From: Nonlabens sp.
GTDB taxonomy: Bacteria; Bacteroidota; Bacteroidia; Flavobacteriales; Flavobacteriaceae
Direction: 5' to 3'
DNA: 64,000 nucleotides
Assembly (NCBI GenBank): GCA_020630715.1
Contig: JAHDIQ010000001.1
Span: forward strand, 554,513 to 618,512
Of the stretch, positions 51,134 to 60,076 are shown in pieces. The position numbers and the translations under genes are program-made. The notes below the pieces were generated by a model. That model saw only the letters and a program-made list of their open reading frames with translations, had not been told where the DNA came from and made no database searches. How positions within the stretch are numbered: position 1 is the stretch's first letter; each line of letters begins with the position of its first letter.

Positions 51134-52348
51134 TTAAGCTAACATATTAACAGCACGTTGCAAAGCTTGTACCAGAATATCTATTTCTTCTTTAGTATTA
51201 TAAAAGGCAAAACTAGCTCTAATCGTTCCAGGAATCTGGAATCGATCCATTACTGGCTGTGCGCAATGATGTCCGGTGCGCACTGCTACTCCTAACTTAT
51301 CTACAATAGTTCCCAGATCATAAGGATGTAATGCTGCGATATTAAAACTAATTACGGCTGCTTTATTAGATACATCACCGTAAATAGTTACACCTTCAAT
51401 TTCTTTAAGTCGGTTAGTTCCATATTCTAGCAACTCATGTTCATAAGCGGCGATGTGATTCATTCCTATCTCATTAAGGTAATCAATAGCTGCTCCTAGA
51501 GCAATTCCACCAGCGATGTTAGGTGTTCCTGCTTCAAACTTATGTGGCAATCCAGCATAGGTGGTTTCTTCAAAACTTACCTGATCTATCATCTCGCCAC
51601 CACCTTGATATGGTGGTAATGTGTTTAATAATTCTTCTTTCCCATACAGAATTCCTATTCCTGTAGGACCACACATTTTATGTGCAGCCATGGTATAGAA
51701 GTCTGCATCTAGTGCTTGCATATCTAGGGTCATGTGACCACAGGATTGTGCGCCATCTATTAAGGTTAGTGCATTTACTTTGTGCGCAGCTTCTATAATT
51801 TCTTCTACTGGATTAGTAACTCCTAAAGCATTAGAAACATGGTTTACGACAACAAATGCTGTATTTTCAGATAGTAAATTATGATAGGCATCCATATCTA
51901 ACTCGCCATGATCTAGTACTGGAATGACTTTAAGATGTGCGCCTACTCGTTCACATAGCATTTGCCATGGTACGATGTTAGAATGATGTTCTACGGCACT
52001 CACAATAATATCTTGTCCTTGTTTTACAAAAACATGTGCGCCACTAGCCACTGCATTAATACTATGTGTATTTCCTGCGGTAAAGATGACTTGTTTTGCT
52101 TGCGGTATGTTGAAAAATGTACGTACTTTTTCTCGTGCAGCTTCAAAAAGATCTGTTGCTTCCTGACTTAAAGCGTGTACACCACGATGGATATTTGCAT
52201 TGTAGTTTTGGTAATAATCCACAATTGCGTCAATGACCTGTTGCGGTTTTTGGGAAGTCGCCGCATTATCAAAATAGATCAATGGTTTCCCATTTACCTC
52301 ACGATTTAAAATCGGAAAATCAGCGCGTATTTTTTGTACCTCAAACAT
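51134..52348 (-). CDS. sufS: Cysteine desulfurase SufS
   Basis: A 404-aa group II cysteine desulfurase. The PLP lysine lies in MAAHKMCGPTGIG (near residue 225), the sulfur-accepting Cys in VRTGHHCAQPVM (near 360), and the N-terminus [14 protein letters not shown] with [13 protein letters not shown] is normal. It takes sulfur from cysteine to SufE. sufB, sufC and sufD are not upstream, where they usually lie in flavobacteria; instead there is a repeat-rich region with a second copy of this gene's 5' end. Confidence 0.96.
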   Translation of the reverse strand: MFEVQKIRADFPILNREVNGKPLIYFDNAATSQKPQQVIDAIVDYYQNYNANIHRGVHALSQEATDLFEAAREKVRTFFNIPQAKQVIFTAGNTHSINAVASGAHVFVKQGQDIIVSAVEHHSNIVPWQMLCERVGAHLKVIPVLDHGELDMDAYHNLLSENTAFVVVNHVSNALGVTNPVEEIIEAAHKVNALTLIDGAQSCGHMTLDMQALDADFYTMAAHKMCGPTGIGILYGKEELLNTLPPYQGGGEMIDQVSFEETTYAGLPHKFEAGTPNIAGGIALGAAIDYLNEIGMNHIAAYEHELLEYGTNRLKEIEGVTIYGDVSNKAAVISFNIAALHPYDLGTIVDKLGVAVRTGHHCAQPVMDRFQIPGTIRASFAFYNTKEEIDILVQALQRAVNMLA

Positions 52349-52520
52349 AACTGCAAAGTTACGATGAGTGCTGGAATGGAACGCGGTTTTAAGGAAGTTT
52401 TAAAGTTGTGGAATAGCTGGACCTATTGTTTTTTGTAAGCGTTACAAACGCCAGACTCGATTACACGCGTTGCAAACGCTTATCATCATACACACTTGTC
52501 GCAGATGAAAGTGACATAGG
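52253..52520. repeat. Partial duplication, copy A: sufS 5' end and promoter
   Basis: Contains the first 32 codons of sufS, its promoter and about 170 bp upstream. It aligns with 52745-52984; copy A has one 28-bp extra block (52452-52479) that is itself one of the CGCGTTACAAACG-type repeats. Confidence 0.93.
52354..52361 (-). promoter_or_regulatory. -7 promoter element of sufS
   Basis: Minus-strand TAACTTTG, consensus TAnnTTTG, 5 bases before the sufS ATG. Confidence 0.6.
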
Positions 52521-52696
52521 AAATTTATAGAATCTTAAAATATGTACATAGCGATCACGTTTTAATGAATCTATCCAATTTAAAATGGTTTATGTAATGA
52601 AGTAATTTTCTTCATTACCCCTTACCTTGTATCATTTTGACATGCTGTGAAAATAGGTAGGAATTGTTTGTTAAACAACATAGATTTTATGTCGCG

Positions 52697-52840
52697 TTAC
52701 AAACACAAGACTTGTTCACACGCGTTACAAACGCGCGCGACGCAGGAAGTTGCCGCATTATCAAAATAGATCAACGGTTTCCCATTTACCTCACGATTTA
52801 AAATCGGAAAATCAGCGCGTATTTTTTGTACTTCAAACAT
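52697..52840 (-). pseudogene. Truncated sufS 5' fragment (32 SufS codons, then 15 unrelated)
   Basis: Starting at the ATG at 52840, codons 1-32 give the same residues as SufS 1-32 ([14 protein letters not shown] through FDNAATS). At the duplication boundary the frame enters repeat DNA and ends after [15 protein letters not shown] at 52697. No catalytic part remains. The three base differences from the true sufS in this section are all synonymous. Confidence 0.88.
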
Positions 52841-52984
52841 AGTTACAAAGGTACGATGAGCGCTGGAATGGATCGCGGTTTTAAGGAGGTTTTAAAGTTG
52901 TGGAATAGCTGGATTTATTGTTTTTTGTAAGCGTTACAAACGCTTAGTGTCATACACACTCGTCGCAGACGAGCGCGACATAGG
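52745..52984. repeat. Partial duplication, copy B of the sufS 5' end and promoter
   Basis: Second copy, 492 bp from copy A at the left boundary. Differs by scattered substitutions and lacks the 28-bp block of copy A. Confidence 0.93.
52846..52853 (-). promoter_or_regulatory. Duplicated -7 element in copy B
   Basis: Minus-strand TACCTTTG. It differs from the sufS element only in a free (n) position, so it may still start transcription towards sufS. Confidence 0.55.
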
Positions 52985-53110
52985 GAATAATTGAATCAAG
53001 TGGCGCGCGTTTGCAACGCGTGTCTTTTGATCCAAGCATTTATAATGCGTTTTATTTAATCAATATAGTTCTTAAAATTCAAAATATGATGATGCCTTTC
53101 TTGTTTTAAT

Positions 53111-53941
53111 TCATTTCAAAAAATTCACCACACACTGCACTACTTGTCTTAAATCTTCTGGTAGATGATGGTGATTCCATGGATGTGATGCGCCAAAGGT
53201 ATGTCCAGCACCTCGCAACACCATTAATTGCGTTTCTGGTCGCCATGACTTGATATCATGAGCTTCTTGTATAGAGACTGCTTCATCTGCATCGCCATGA
53301 ATGATCAGATGTGGAATGGTGAGTTTTTGCACCGCTTTTTTGATATTTAACAAATCACGGTTTTGTTCAAAATCTTCATAAAATTGATAGAAATGAGGCA
53401 TTTCTTGACCAGTTCGGCCGTTTTTTACGTGAAAAACACCTGTTTCCTTCCATTGTGCTAACGCATCACCTTGTGGAAATCTACATTCATAATCACTTAC
53501 ACCAGCAAGTGTAATTAATTTAGATACCGATGAGTTTCTACTGGCTACAATAGAAGTAATGCCACCAGCGCGAGAATGTCCTAAAAGTGAAATACGTTTA
53601 GGATCAACGGGTAAATCGCTTTGTAAAACCCTATCAATCACATCATTTAAATCTTGTACTTCTTGAGAGTAGTTATTATTACCAAAAGCTTCTAAGTCTG
53701 GAAAATCAATGGCATTTTCCATCGTACCACCATTGTGAGAGAAATTAAATTTGATGAACAGGAATTTAGCTTTCGCGAAAGCGGAACCCATCATATTCCA
53801 CGTGCCCCAATCTTTAAATCCTTTATATCCATGGCAAAAGATAATCACTGGTAACGGCTCATTATGAGATTCATAAAACGCATCTAGCAAAATGGGTTTT
53901 TGACCTGTTCTAGTAATGATGTGATTGCGCAGTGATTCCAT
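53111..53941 (-). CDS. Alpha/beta hydrolase (dienelactone hydrolase/peptidase-like)
   Basis: A 276-aa cytosolic hydrolase with PVIIFCHGYKGFKDWG, Ser elbow LLGHSRAGGIT (near residue 124), IIHGDADEAVS (Asp) and RGAGHTFGASHP (His): a complete triad. AFAKA from the palindrome is at residues 54-58 in GSAFAKAKFLFIKFNFS, just before a core strand. The start overlaps the stop of the nuclease gene by one base. Substrate unknown. Confidence 0.9.
   Translation of the reverse strand: MESLRNHIITRTGQKPILLDAFYESHNEPLPVIIFCHGYKGFKDWGTWNMMGSAFAKAKFLFIKFNFSHNGGTMENAIDFPDLEAFGNNNYSQEVQDLNDVIDRVLQSDLPVDPKRISLLGHSRAGGITSIVASRNSSVSKLITLAGVSDYECRFPQGDALAQWKETGVFHVKNGRTGQEMPHFYQFYEDFEQNRDLLNIKKAVQKLTIPHLIIHGDADEAVSIQEAHDIKSWRPETQLMVLRGAGHTFGASHPWNHHHLPEDLRQVVQCVVNFLK
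53769..53782. repeat. Dispersed palindrome copy 16 (in hydrolase gene)
   Basis: Exact 14-bp core in frame as S-AFAKA-K. Confidence 0.97.
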
Positions 53942-56685
53942 TAACGTATCTTTTCTATTAATGCAATTTCTGGATCATACAATTCTTTAATCAGTGTGAT
54001 TAATTCTAATTCAAATAATTCTAAATCTTCCGCGCTTACCTGATGGCGTTTTTTCTTATCACTACCCGTAAATTGATATCCTAAAAAGCCACCGCTTAGA
54101 TTTTTAAAGCTAATAATTCCCGCGAGGACATCTTGTACGTCTTTTGTCTTTACAAACATATAGGCATATTGAAGTACTTGAAAAGCCTTTGATTTTTTAT
54201 AGTCTTCTATTAATAAATGCTCGTCACCAGCTTTTAATTTGAGCTGTGATGCTTCTACCTTACCAGTTTTATAATCTATGATGCGTACGGCGTTATCATA
54301 ACGATCAATGCGATCTACCTGGCCATGCAGTTTTACGGATCCTATTCCTTCTATGTCTAACTGTGCATCATAGTCTGCTTCTAGTTCTAAGATGACAATC
54401 TCATGTCCAGCTTTAATCTCGCGTTCATCTAGGTCTAGCATTTTTGCCACGTAGTGACGTGCGACTTCATAGATGATTTTATTTTTTCCTTTGATATGAT
54501 CTGTGGCACCATAGGTTTCTATGTACGCTTTTTCAACTTCTTGATGTATTTGAGATCGCATTTTTTTGATCATTTCCACATTCAGGATTTGATTGATGCA
54601 ATCTTTATATAATTCTTCTAAAGCTCTATGGATGATGGTTCCCATCGTATTAGAAGCGATATCTTCTTCTACCTCATCTACATCTTGTACTTTGAGAATT
54701 TTACGTTTGTAAAAATCTAGCGGATTATAAATATAACTGGTTAAACTAGATGGTGAAAAACCAGAAGTTCTGATTTGGTCTAAACGTTCAAAATAGGATT
54801 TAGATTTTTCAATCTCATGAACGGTTTCTGTCGCTTTTTCTAAGCTTAATCCATAAGTCTGGTGTGTAACGGTAAAATCAGTGTCATGATCTGATTCTAG
54901 TTGCATGATGAATCTACTGCGCTCATTAGATCCTAGTTTGCTAGGTTCTGTATTATAAATGTAGGTAGCTTCATTTGCTCTATGTAGTAACCTATAAAAA
55001 TGATAAGCATACACACTATCTTTATCTGAATAAGTAGGTAAACCGAATTTCATTTTCATGTCATAAGGTATAACAGATGCGGTAGATTTTCCTGCTGGCA
55101 ACACACCTTCATTCACACTAATCATTATATACCGATCGTAATCTAGCGCTCGAGTCTCTAATAATCCCATGATTTGTAGACCTTGCACTGGTTCACCTAT
55201 AAAATCTAGTTTTTTATGAGATAGCAACTGTCTAAATATATAATTATAGGTTTTAAGCTCTTGAATTCCATGATGTTGAGATAGTACTGTTTCCATCTGA
55301 TTCATGGTAGCATGAATGCCTAGTAATTGCTCTAGTTCTAATCGCTGGTCTCTAGACGCCATAAAGACATCTTTTAAAACCTCAACTATAGATTGTAGTA
55401 ATTGCTGTAAATGGCTAACGCTAGATACTGGTCTAACTGCTTGAGATAGAAATCCGTTTGATTCAAGATCAGATAATTCACTAGTGTTGATGTACACTAG
55501 ATTGTTTTTTCTGATTTTGGTAAGTAGGTTTTGAGCATCATTTCTTGCGATCTGCTGTGTAAACGGTGATTCTAAAATGGTGACAAGGTTCTTATAATAA
55601 AATCCAGCATCTGTACTTTCTAGATGTAGTTGTATCACCGCATTAAAAAAGCTAGCTAGCGGTGTTTTATCAATATCTAAACCCATCGTGATATTCAGGT
55701 GTTGTACCTGATCTGGAATTGCGCTTAAAACGGGAAGCAGTAATTCTTCATCTGCCAGAATAATCGCTGTGCTAGACAAATCATCATTAGCATCCAGCAA
55801 TTCTTTTAACTGTTTACCAGCAACTTGTGCCATTCCTAAATGACCAGTAACACCTAAAACGGTAATATCTTTTTTGCTAGTATATTGATTTTTAATCTGA
55901 TCAAATGGATGAGATTCATAATACTTCCATTTGCTTTTATAACGACGCAAAAACTTCCCAGCCTCATGAATAGAATCATTCATATAATGCGCATCTGCAT
56001 CCCAAAAAACATGAGTATTTCCTGCCTCAAGAAATGTTTGTATGATGGATTCTTCGGCTTTATTGAGTGCATTGAGTCCCATAAAAACCAGAGGCTTTTC
56101 TGTAGAGTAGGATGCGGTTTGTGATGCCGCTTTCGCGAAAGCGAGTCTATAAGCAAGTCCTTGATAAACACGAGCATTATCCATACACAACTGCTTGAAT
56201 GCATAATAATATTGCTCTAATTGATCCCAAAAGTTGAGGTAATTACGCACCATAGGTGTGATGTCTTCATCCAGTGACCAGTGCGCGCTATTTTCTAATT
56301 CTTTGAGGTTTCCTAAATAGTTGAAAAAGGTATGCTCAGGAACCAGAAAACGATCTATCTCATTAAAGTCTTTAAGAATGGTAGGTGCCCATGATAGGAA
56401 TTCGTCTAGTGATTCTCTGGTTTCTATAGGTTCTACCTCGCAATAGGCTTCATAAAAATCAAATAATAAATCCACATCTGGTGTGATGGTAACATCTGCC
56501 AGTTCTTGTACAAAATCCTCTACACTATAAATAAGTGGTTCAAAAACAGGTTGTTCTAGTCGTTGCGCAATCGCTTTTTTAAGAAATACAGCCACACGAC
56601 GTGATGGTACTACATAAGTTGCCTGATGTGGTGCAACTTGTTTTTCTATAAGTGAATCTAAAACCTGATCTATAAATGAGTTCAT
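53941..56685 (-). CDS. AddB-like helicase/PD-(D/E)XK nuclease family protein
   Basis: A 914-aa protein of the kind paired with a UvrD-type AddA in Bacteroidota. The N-terminal half is a degenerate helicase fold (ATYVVPSRRVAVFLKK; DDLSSTAIILADEELLLPVLSAIP); FSPSSLTSYIYNPLDFYKRKILKV opens the C-terminal RecB-family nuclease with GTIIHRALEELY, KLHGQVDRIDRYDNAVRIIDYKTGKV (catalytic Asp and Lys). It probably works in double-strand break repair. The addA partner is not in the window. AFAKA at residues 182-186 lies in a helical part of the N-terminal half. Confidence 0.9.
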   Translation of the reverse strand: MNSFIDQVLDSLIEKQVAPHQATYVVPSRRVAVFLKKAIAQRLEQPVFEPLIYSVEDFVQELADVTITPDVDLLFDFYEAYCEVEPIETRESLDEFLSWAPTILKDFNEIDRFLVPEHTFFNYLGNLKELENSAHWSLDEDITPMVRNYLNFWDQLEQYYYAFKQLCMDNARVYQGLAYRLAFAKAASQTASYSTEKPLVFMGLNALNKAEESIIQTFLEAGNTHVFWDADAHYMNDSIHEAGKFLRRYKSKWKYYESHPFDQIKNQYTSKKDITVLGVTGHLGMAQVAGKQLKELLDANDDLSSTAIILADEELLLPVLSAIPDQVQHLNITMGLDIDKTPLASFFNAVIQLHLESTDAGFYYKNLVTILESPFTQQIARNDAQNLLTKIRKNNLVYINTSELSDLESNGFLSQAVRPVSSVSHLQQLLQSIVEVLKDVFMASRDQRLELEQLLGIHATMNQMETVLSQHHGIQELKTYNYIFRQLLSHKKLDFIGEPVQGLQIMGLLETRALDYDRYIMISVNEGVLPAGKSTASVIPYDMKMKFGLPTYSDKDSVYAYHFYRLLHRANEATYIYNTEPSKLGSNERSRFIMQLESDHDTDFTVTHQTYGLSLEKATETVHEIEKSKSYFERLDQIRTSGFSPSSLTSYIYNPLDFYKRKILKVQDVDEVEEDIASNTMGTIIHRALEELYKDCINQILNVEMIKKMRSQIHQEVEKAYIETYGATDHIKGKNKIIYEVARHYVAKMLDLDEREIKAGHEIVILELEADYDAQLDIEGIGSVKLHGQVDRIDRYDNAVRIIDYKTGKVEASQLKLKAGDEHLLIEDYKKSKAFQVLQYAYMFVKTKDVQDVLAGIISFKNLSGGFLGYQFTGSDKKKRHQVSAEDLELFELELITLIKELYDPEIALIEKIR
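56128..56143. repeat. Dispersed palindrome copy 17 (in AddB-like gene)
   Basis: CGCTTTCGCGAAAGCG in frame as L-AFAKA-A. Confidence 0.97.
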
Positions 56686-56738
56686 AGGTCTAAGATACTA
56701 TATAATGCTAGGATGAGATAGAGATTCTATTCGATGTT

Positions 56739-56864
56739 TTAATGACATCCACAATCACCATCACCACAGCCTTGATCCTTTGCGGGAAAGGCATATTTCT
56801 TTAATAAATATACTATGGCTCCTAGCGCAATTAATCCTACGATGATGTATTGAAGTATGTACAT
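56739..56864 (-). CDS. FeoB-associated Cys-rich membrane peptide
   Basis: A 41-aa peptide (MYILQYIIVGLIALGAIVYLLKKYAF...) with one TM helix and a Cys-rich tail GCGDGDCGCH, the hallmark of FeoB-associated Cys-rich proteins. Its ATG overlaps the feoB stop (TAATG); a longer in-frame reading from 56942 lies inside feoB and is not credible. It probably takes part in Fe2+ uptake, perhaps like FeoC. Confidence 0.9.
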   Translation of the reverse strand: MYILQYIIVGLIALGAIVYLLKKYAFPAKDQGCGDGDCGCH

Positions 56865-58978
56865 TATGATAGTAGTTGATAAGCTGCTAATGCTGCAAAA
56901 TATGCGATGACTGTCATTGCAGTAAATTGTATTGCTGGCCATTTCCAGCTATTGGTTTCTCGCTTTACGATGGCTAGTGTACTCATACACTGCATTGCAA
57001 ATGCATAAAATAGTAATAAAGAAATTCCACTAGCAAAATTAAACAATGGACCACCTAGAATAGGATTGACCTCTGCACGCATGCGGTTTTTAATCGTTTC
57101 TTCTTCATCACTTCCTACACTATAAATTGTCGCGAGTGTTCCTACAAAAACCTCACGTGCGGCAAATGAACTCACGATGGCGATTCCTATTTTCCAGTCG
57201 TAACCTAATGGTCTTACGGCTGGCTCAATTCCTTTACCTATGTAACCTATAAAGCTGTATTCTAGTTTTTGAGAAGCTATTTTATCATTTAATTCATCCT
57301 CGCTTAAGGATTGTCCTGCGTATTCTGCACGTACTAATTCATCTGCATTTGTGAATTTTTCTCCTATTCCATGACTGGCTAGTAACCATAAAACAATAGA
57401 AATGGCCATGATGATTTTTCCAGCTCCTAATACAAAGCTTTTAGTTTTTTCAACAACGGTTATCAACACGTTTTTTCCCATAGGAACTTTATAGGCTGGC
57501 ATTTCCATTACAAAAAACGCCTTGCGCTTAATGGGTAATACTCTATTTAAAACCCAAGCTGAAAATATAGCAGTACCAAAGCCTAACAAGTACAATCCCA
57601 TTAAGGTTAATGCTTGATAACTCAGGAATCCGCCTAGGACGCTACCTTCTGGAATTACTAATCCTATGATGATTAAATAAACGGGCAATCGCGCACTACA
57701 GGTTGTAAATGGTACTACCAGAATGGTGACTAATCGTTCTTTCCAGTCCTCGATATTTCTAGTGGCCATAACCGCTGGAATAGCACAGGCTGTTCCAGAA
57801 ACTAATGGTACGACACTTTTACCGCTTAGGCCGAATTTCTTCATGATATGATCCATCAGGAATACCACGCGACTCATATAACCACTTTCTTCTAGTATGG
57901 CGATGAATAGAAATAGGATGGCAATTTGCGGTATGAAAATTACGATTCCGCCTAATCCAGGTATGATACCTTCTGCCAATAAATCTGTAAATGGTCCTGC
58001 TGGTAATGTGGTTTGTGCCCATGAGCTCGCTTTCGCGAAAGCGGAATCTATCCAATCCATAGGATAACTAGACCAGTCGTAAATCGCTTGAAATATGAGT
58101 AATAAAATGGCGAAAAAGATCAAGTAACCCCATACTTTATGCAATAAAATACGATCAAGGCGACTGCGTAAATCCTTTGCCTGTGATTGATCTACATTCA
58201 ATGCTTTTTTAAGAAGCCCGTTGATAAATTGATACCGCACCACGGTTTCCTGATGCTGTAATTTCTTTAAATCGTTTTCTGATTTTACCTCAAAAGAAGC
58301 TTGTTTTAGGTTTTCAAGATCACGATTACGATCTATTTTACCAAAATTCACATCCTGCGTAATCACTAGCCACAACTTATAAATGGATTGTTTAGGATAG
58401 GCTTTTTTAAGATTGTCAAAATATTCTGGATCAATAGAGCTAGCATTTACACATGGCTTTGTGTTGAGACTTTTATATTCTATGATGGCTTTTTTAAGCT
58501 GATCGATTCCTTGATTTTTACGGGCACTTACTAGAACTACACGGGTATTTAATTCTTCTTCTAAAAGGTCTATGTCTAACGTTATCGCTTTACGTTGCAT
58601 ACGATCTGCCATATTGATGACAAGGATCGATGGGATTTCTAGATCTTTTATTTGGGTAAACAGTAACAGGTTACGTTTTAAGTTTTCTACATCAGAGATA
58701 ACTACTGCAACATCAGGAAAATCTTTTGAATTACGATTGAGTAGTGTTTCTACCACCACGCTTTCATCCAGGCTGGATGTGTTTAAACTATAAGTTCCAG
58801 GTAAATCCAAAATATGAGCCTTAAGTCTAGGTGATAGTTTACAAATCCCTTCTTTTTTCTCTACGGTGATTCCAGGATAGTTACCTACCTTTTGGTTCAA
58901 TCCTGTAAGCCTATTAAAAAGTGATGTTTTACCAGTATTAGGATTACCTATAAGAGCAACATTAATCGATTTACCCAT
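56864..58978 (-). CDS. feoB: Ferrous iron transporter FeoB
   Basis: A 704-aa Fe2+ transporter: an N-terminal G domain (G1 GNPNTGKTSLFNRLTG, G3 DLPGTYSL, G4 NMAD), a helical spacer, and a membrane domain with two Gate regions including GYMSRVVFLMD and VPLVSGTACAIPAVMATR. Length is typical. AFAKA (residues 313-317) lies in the extracytoplasmic loop after the first TM helix (DWIDSAFAKASSWAQT), where length varies between homologues. Overlaps feoA by eight bases. Confidence 0.96.
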   Translation of the reverse strand: MGKSINVALIGNPNTGKTSLFNRLTGLNQKVGNYPGITVEKKEGICKLSPRLKAHILDLPGTYSLNTSSLDESVVVETLLNRNSKDFPDVAVVISDVENLKRNLLLFTQIKDLEIPSILVINMADRMQRKAITLDIDLLEEELNTRVVLVSARKNQGIDQLKKAIIEYKSLNTKPCVNASSIDPEYFDNLKKAYPKQSIYKLWLVITQDVNFGKIDRNRDLENLKQASFEVKSENDLKKLQHQETVVRYQFINGLLKKALNVDQSQAKDLRSRLDRILLHKVWGYLIFFAILLLIFQAIYDWSSYPMDWIDSAFAKASSWAQTTLPAGPFTDLLAEGIIPGLGGIVIFIPQIAILFLFIAILEESGYMSRVVFLMDHIMKKFGLSGKSVVPLVSGTACAIPAVMATRNIEDWKERLVTILVVPFTTCSARLPVYLIIIGLVIPEGSVLGGFLSYQALTLMGLYLLGFGTAIFSAWVLNRVLPIKRKAFFVMEMPAYKVPMGKNVLITVVEKTKSFVLGAGKIIMAISIVLWLLASHGIGEKFTNADELVRAEYAGQSLSEDELNDKIASQKLEYSFIGYIGKGIEPAVRPLGYDWKIGIAIVSSFAAREVFVGTLATIYSVGSDEEETIKNRMRAEVNPILGGPLFNFASGISLLLFYAFAMQCMSTLAIVKRETNSWKWPAIQFTAMTVIAYFAALAAYQLLS
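58028..58043. repeat. Dispersed palindrome copy 18 (in feoB)
   Basis: CGCTTTCGCGAAAGCG in frame as S-AFAKA-S. Confidence 0.97.
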
Positions 58979-59201
58979 GGCGTTCTATCTGGATTACTTG
59001 AGCAGTTTCACGACGTATCGCGAGGTGCGTACCATTGATGTTTAAATAAATAGGATCTTGAAAAGGAGCACTTTCCATCATGACTACTTGGTTTCCAGGC
59101 AGGCATCCCATTTCGAGCAATTTTAAAGGAACCAGTTCTTCATCAAATGAAGTTATGGTTCCTCTTTCACCGCGTTTTAAATGTGCTATGGTATCGCTCA
59201 T
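58971..59201 (-). CDS. feoA: Ferrous iron transport protein FeoA
   Basis: A 76-aa SH3-like FeoA (LKRGERGTITSFDEELVPLKLLEMGCLPGNQVVMM...NINGTHLAIRRETAQVIQIE). It supports FeoB function. The Fur-like palindrome at 59203-59227 lies directly before its ATG. Confidence 0.95.
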   Translation of the reverse strand: MSDTIAHLKRGERGTITSFDEELVPLKLLEMGCLPGNQVVMMESAPFQDPIYLNINGTHLAIRRETAQVIQIERHG

Positions 59202-59202
59202 T

Positions 59203-59227
59203 CTTATTTAGAATAAATTTGAATAAG
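59203..59227. promoter_or_regulatory. Fur-like operator of feoAB
   Basis: A 25-bp imperfect palindrome starting CTTATTTAGA and ending GAATAAG; about 20 of 25 positions are symmetric. It begins two bases upstream of the feoA start codon and follows the -7 box, so binding would block transcription. Shares 20/23 bases with 30522-30544. Confidence 0.65.
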
Positions 59228-59235
59228 CAAAAGTA
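59228..59235 (-). promoter_or_regulatory. Probable -7 promoter element of feoAB
   Basis: Minus-strand TACTTTTG, consensus TAnnTTTG, immediately before the Fur-like palindrome. Confidence 0.6.
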
Positions 59236-59252
59236 ACGCCTTGTGGGCGTTT
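59235..59252 (-). terminator. Small hairpin after the TerB/J-domain gene
   Basis: AACGCC (59235-59240) and GGCGTT (59246-59251) pair around TTGTG; on the minus strand ACTTTTG follows. Weak terminator candidate. Confidence 0.45.
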
Positions 59253-59292
59253 CTTAAAATAAATTCTTCTTAAAAATAAGGTAAGATGTTGT

Positions 59293-60009
59293 TTACGCCA
59301 TTCCACGTTCTTGACGCACGGTTTCATACGCTTCCTGTACATTGCGGAATTTCTCTTCGGCGCCTTTACGGTAGGCCTCATCCATATCCATTAGCTTATC
59401 TGGATGGTACTTTTTTGCCATGGTACGATAAGCTTTTTTGACTTCGCTATCTGTTGCCGTTTTATCGATTTCTAGAATTTTATAAGCATTATCTCGTTCT
59501 TTAATGAACATAGCTTTTATAGAAATAAAATCACGCTGGGTTAATTGTAGGTAGCCAGCAATTTGTTCTAGAATACGCAATTCTGCACTACTGATAGATC
59601 CATCTGCTTTTGCAATGCCAAATAAGAAGTGTAGAATCTGTATGCGCGATTCTACTCTAGTTCTCATGTTGAGGTAATTACAAATGCGTTGTGCATTTAT
59701 CTCTCGTTTTTTTACCACTTCATTAAAAACCTTGAAAATTTGAGAGGCACGTTGCTGGCCATAGCTTTGAATAAAATAATTACGTACATAACGTAATTCA
59801 CTATCACTGGCGCGACCATCTGCTTTAATAACGATAGAACACAAAGACAGTAAATTCAATTCAAAATCCTGCGGACTCACCGTTCCCGTAGATCGCTGGC
59901 GATAAACCTCACGTTGTTGCTGGTATGGATTTCCTGAGTTTTTTGCAAAAAACGCGCTGTAAATCCAGCGCAATACCATAAAAAGAAAAATATAGCCTAA
60001 AAAGGACAT
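59293..60009 (-). CDS. TerB-J-domain protein (DjlA-like co-chaperone)
   Basis: A 238-aa protein: N-terminal TM segment (MSFLGYIFLFMVLRWIYSAFF), a TerB-like helical domain (SLCSIVIKADGRASDSELRYVRNYF and FGIAKADGSISSAELRILEQIAGYL) and a C-terminal J domain (DNAYKILEIDKTATDSEVKKAYRTMAKKYHPDKL) with the HPD tripeptide. The layout is that of DjlA, a membrane DnaK co-chaperone. Confidence 0.92.
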   Translation of the reverse strand: MSFLGYIFLFMVLRWIYSAFFAKNSGNPYQQQREVYRQRSTGTVSPQDFELNLLSLCSIVIKADGRASDSELRYVRNYFIQSYGQQRASQIFKVFNEVVKKREINAQRICNYLNMRTRVESRIQILHFLFGIAKADGSISSAELRILEQIAGYLQLTQRDFISIKAMFIKERDNAYKILEIDKTATDSEVKKAYRTMAKKYHPDKLMDMDEAYRKGAEEKFRNVQEAYETVRQERGMA

Positions 60010-60076
60010 GAAATATTAGTAAGTTGGAGTTAATAAAGGTCAATCCTCGTGCCATAAAGAAAGAATGACATTTTGG

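Larger units (their letters stand above)
52349..53110. other. 762-bp gene-free, repeat-rich region
   Basis: Holds the upstream part of copy A, the whole of copy B with a sufS gene fragment, and six short elements related to CGCGTTACAAACGCG: 52438-52451, 52464-52479, 52691-52706, 52717-52740, 52928-52946 and, inverted, 53001-53027. The stretch 52521-52690 shows nothing I can assign. Confidence 0.85.

Noticed and set aside
52697-52840. The 47-codon frame in copy B as a real small gene
   Set aside because: Only SufS residues 1-32 are conserved and the end is translated repeat DNA; a regulatory leader is possible but a protein function is not supported.
56865-56942. N-terminal extension of the FeoB-associated peptide
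   Set aside because: It lies inside the feoB 3' end in another frame; the TAATG overlap gives a normal 41-aa peptide.
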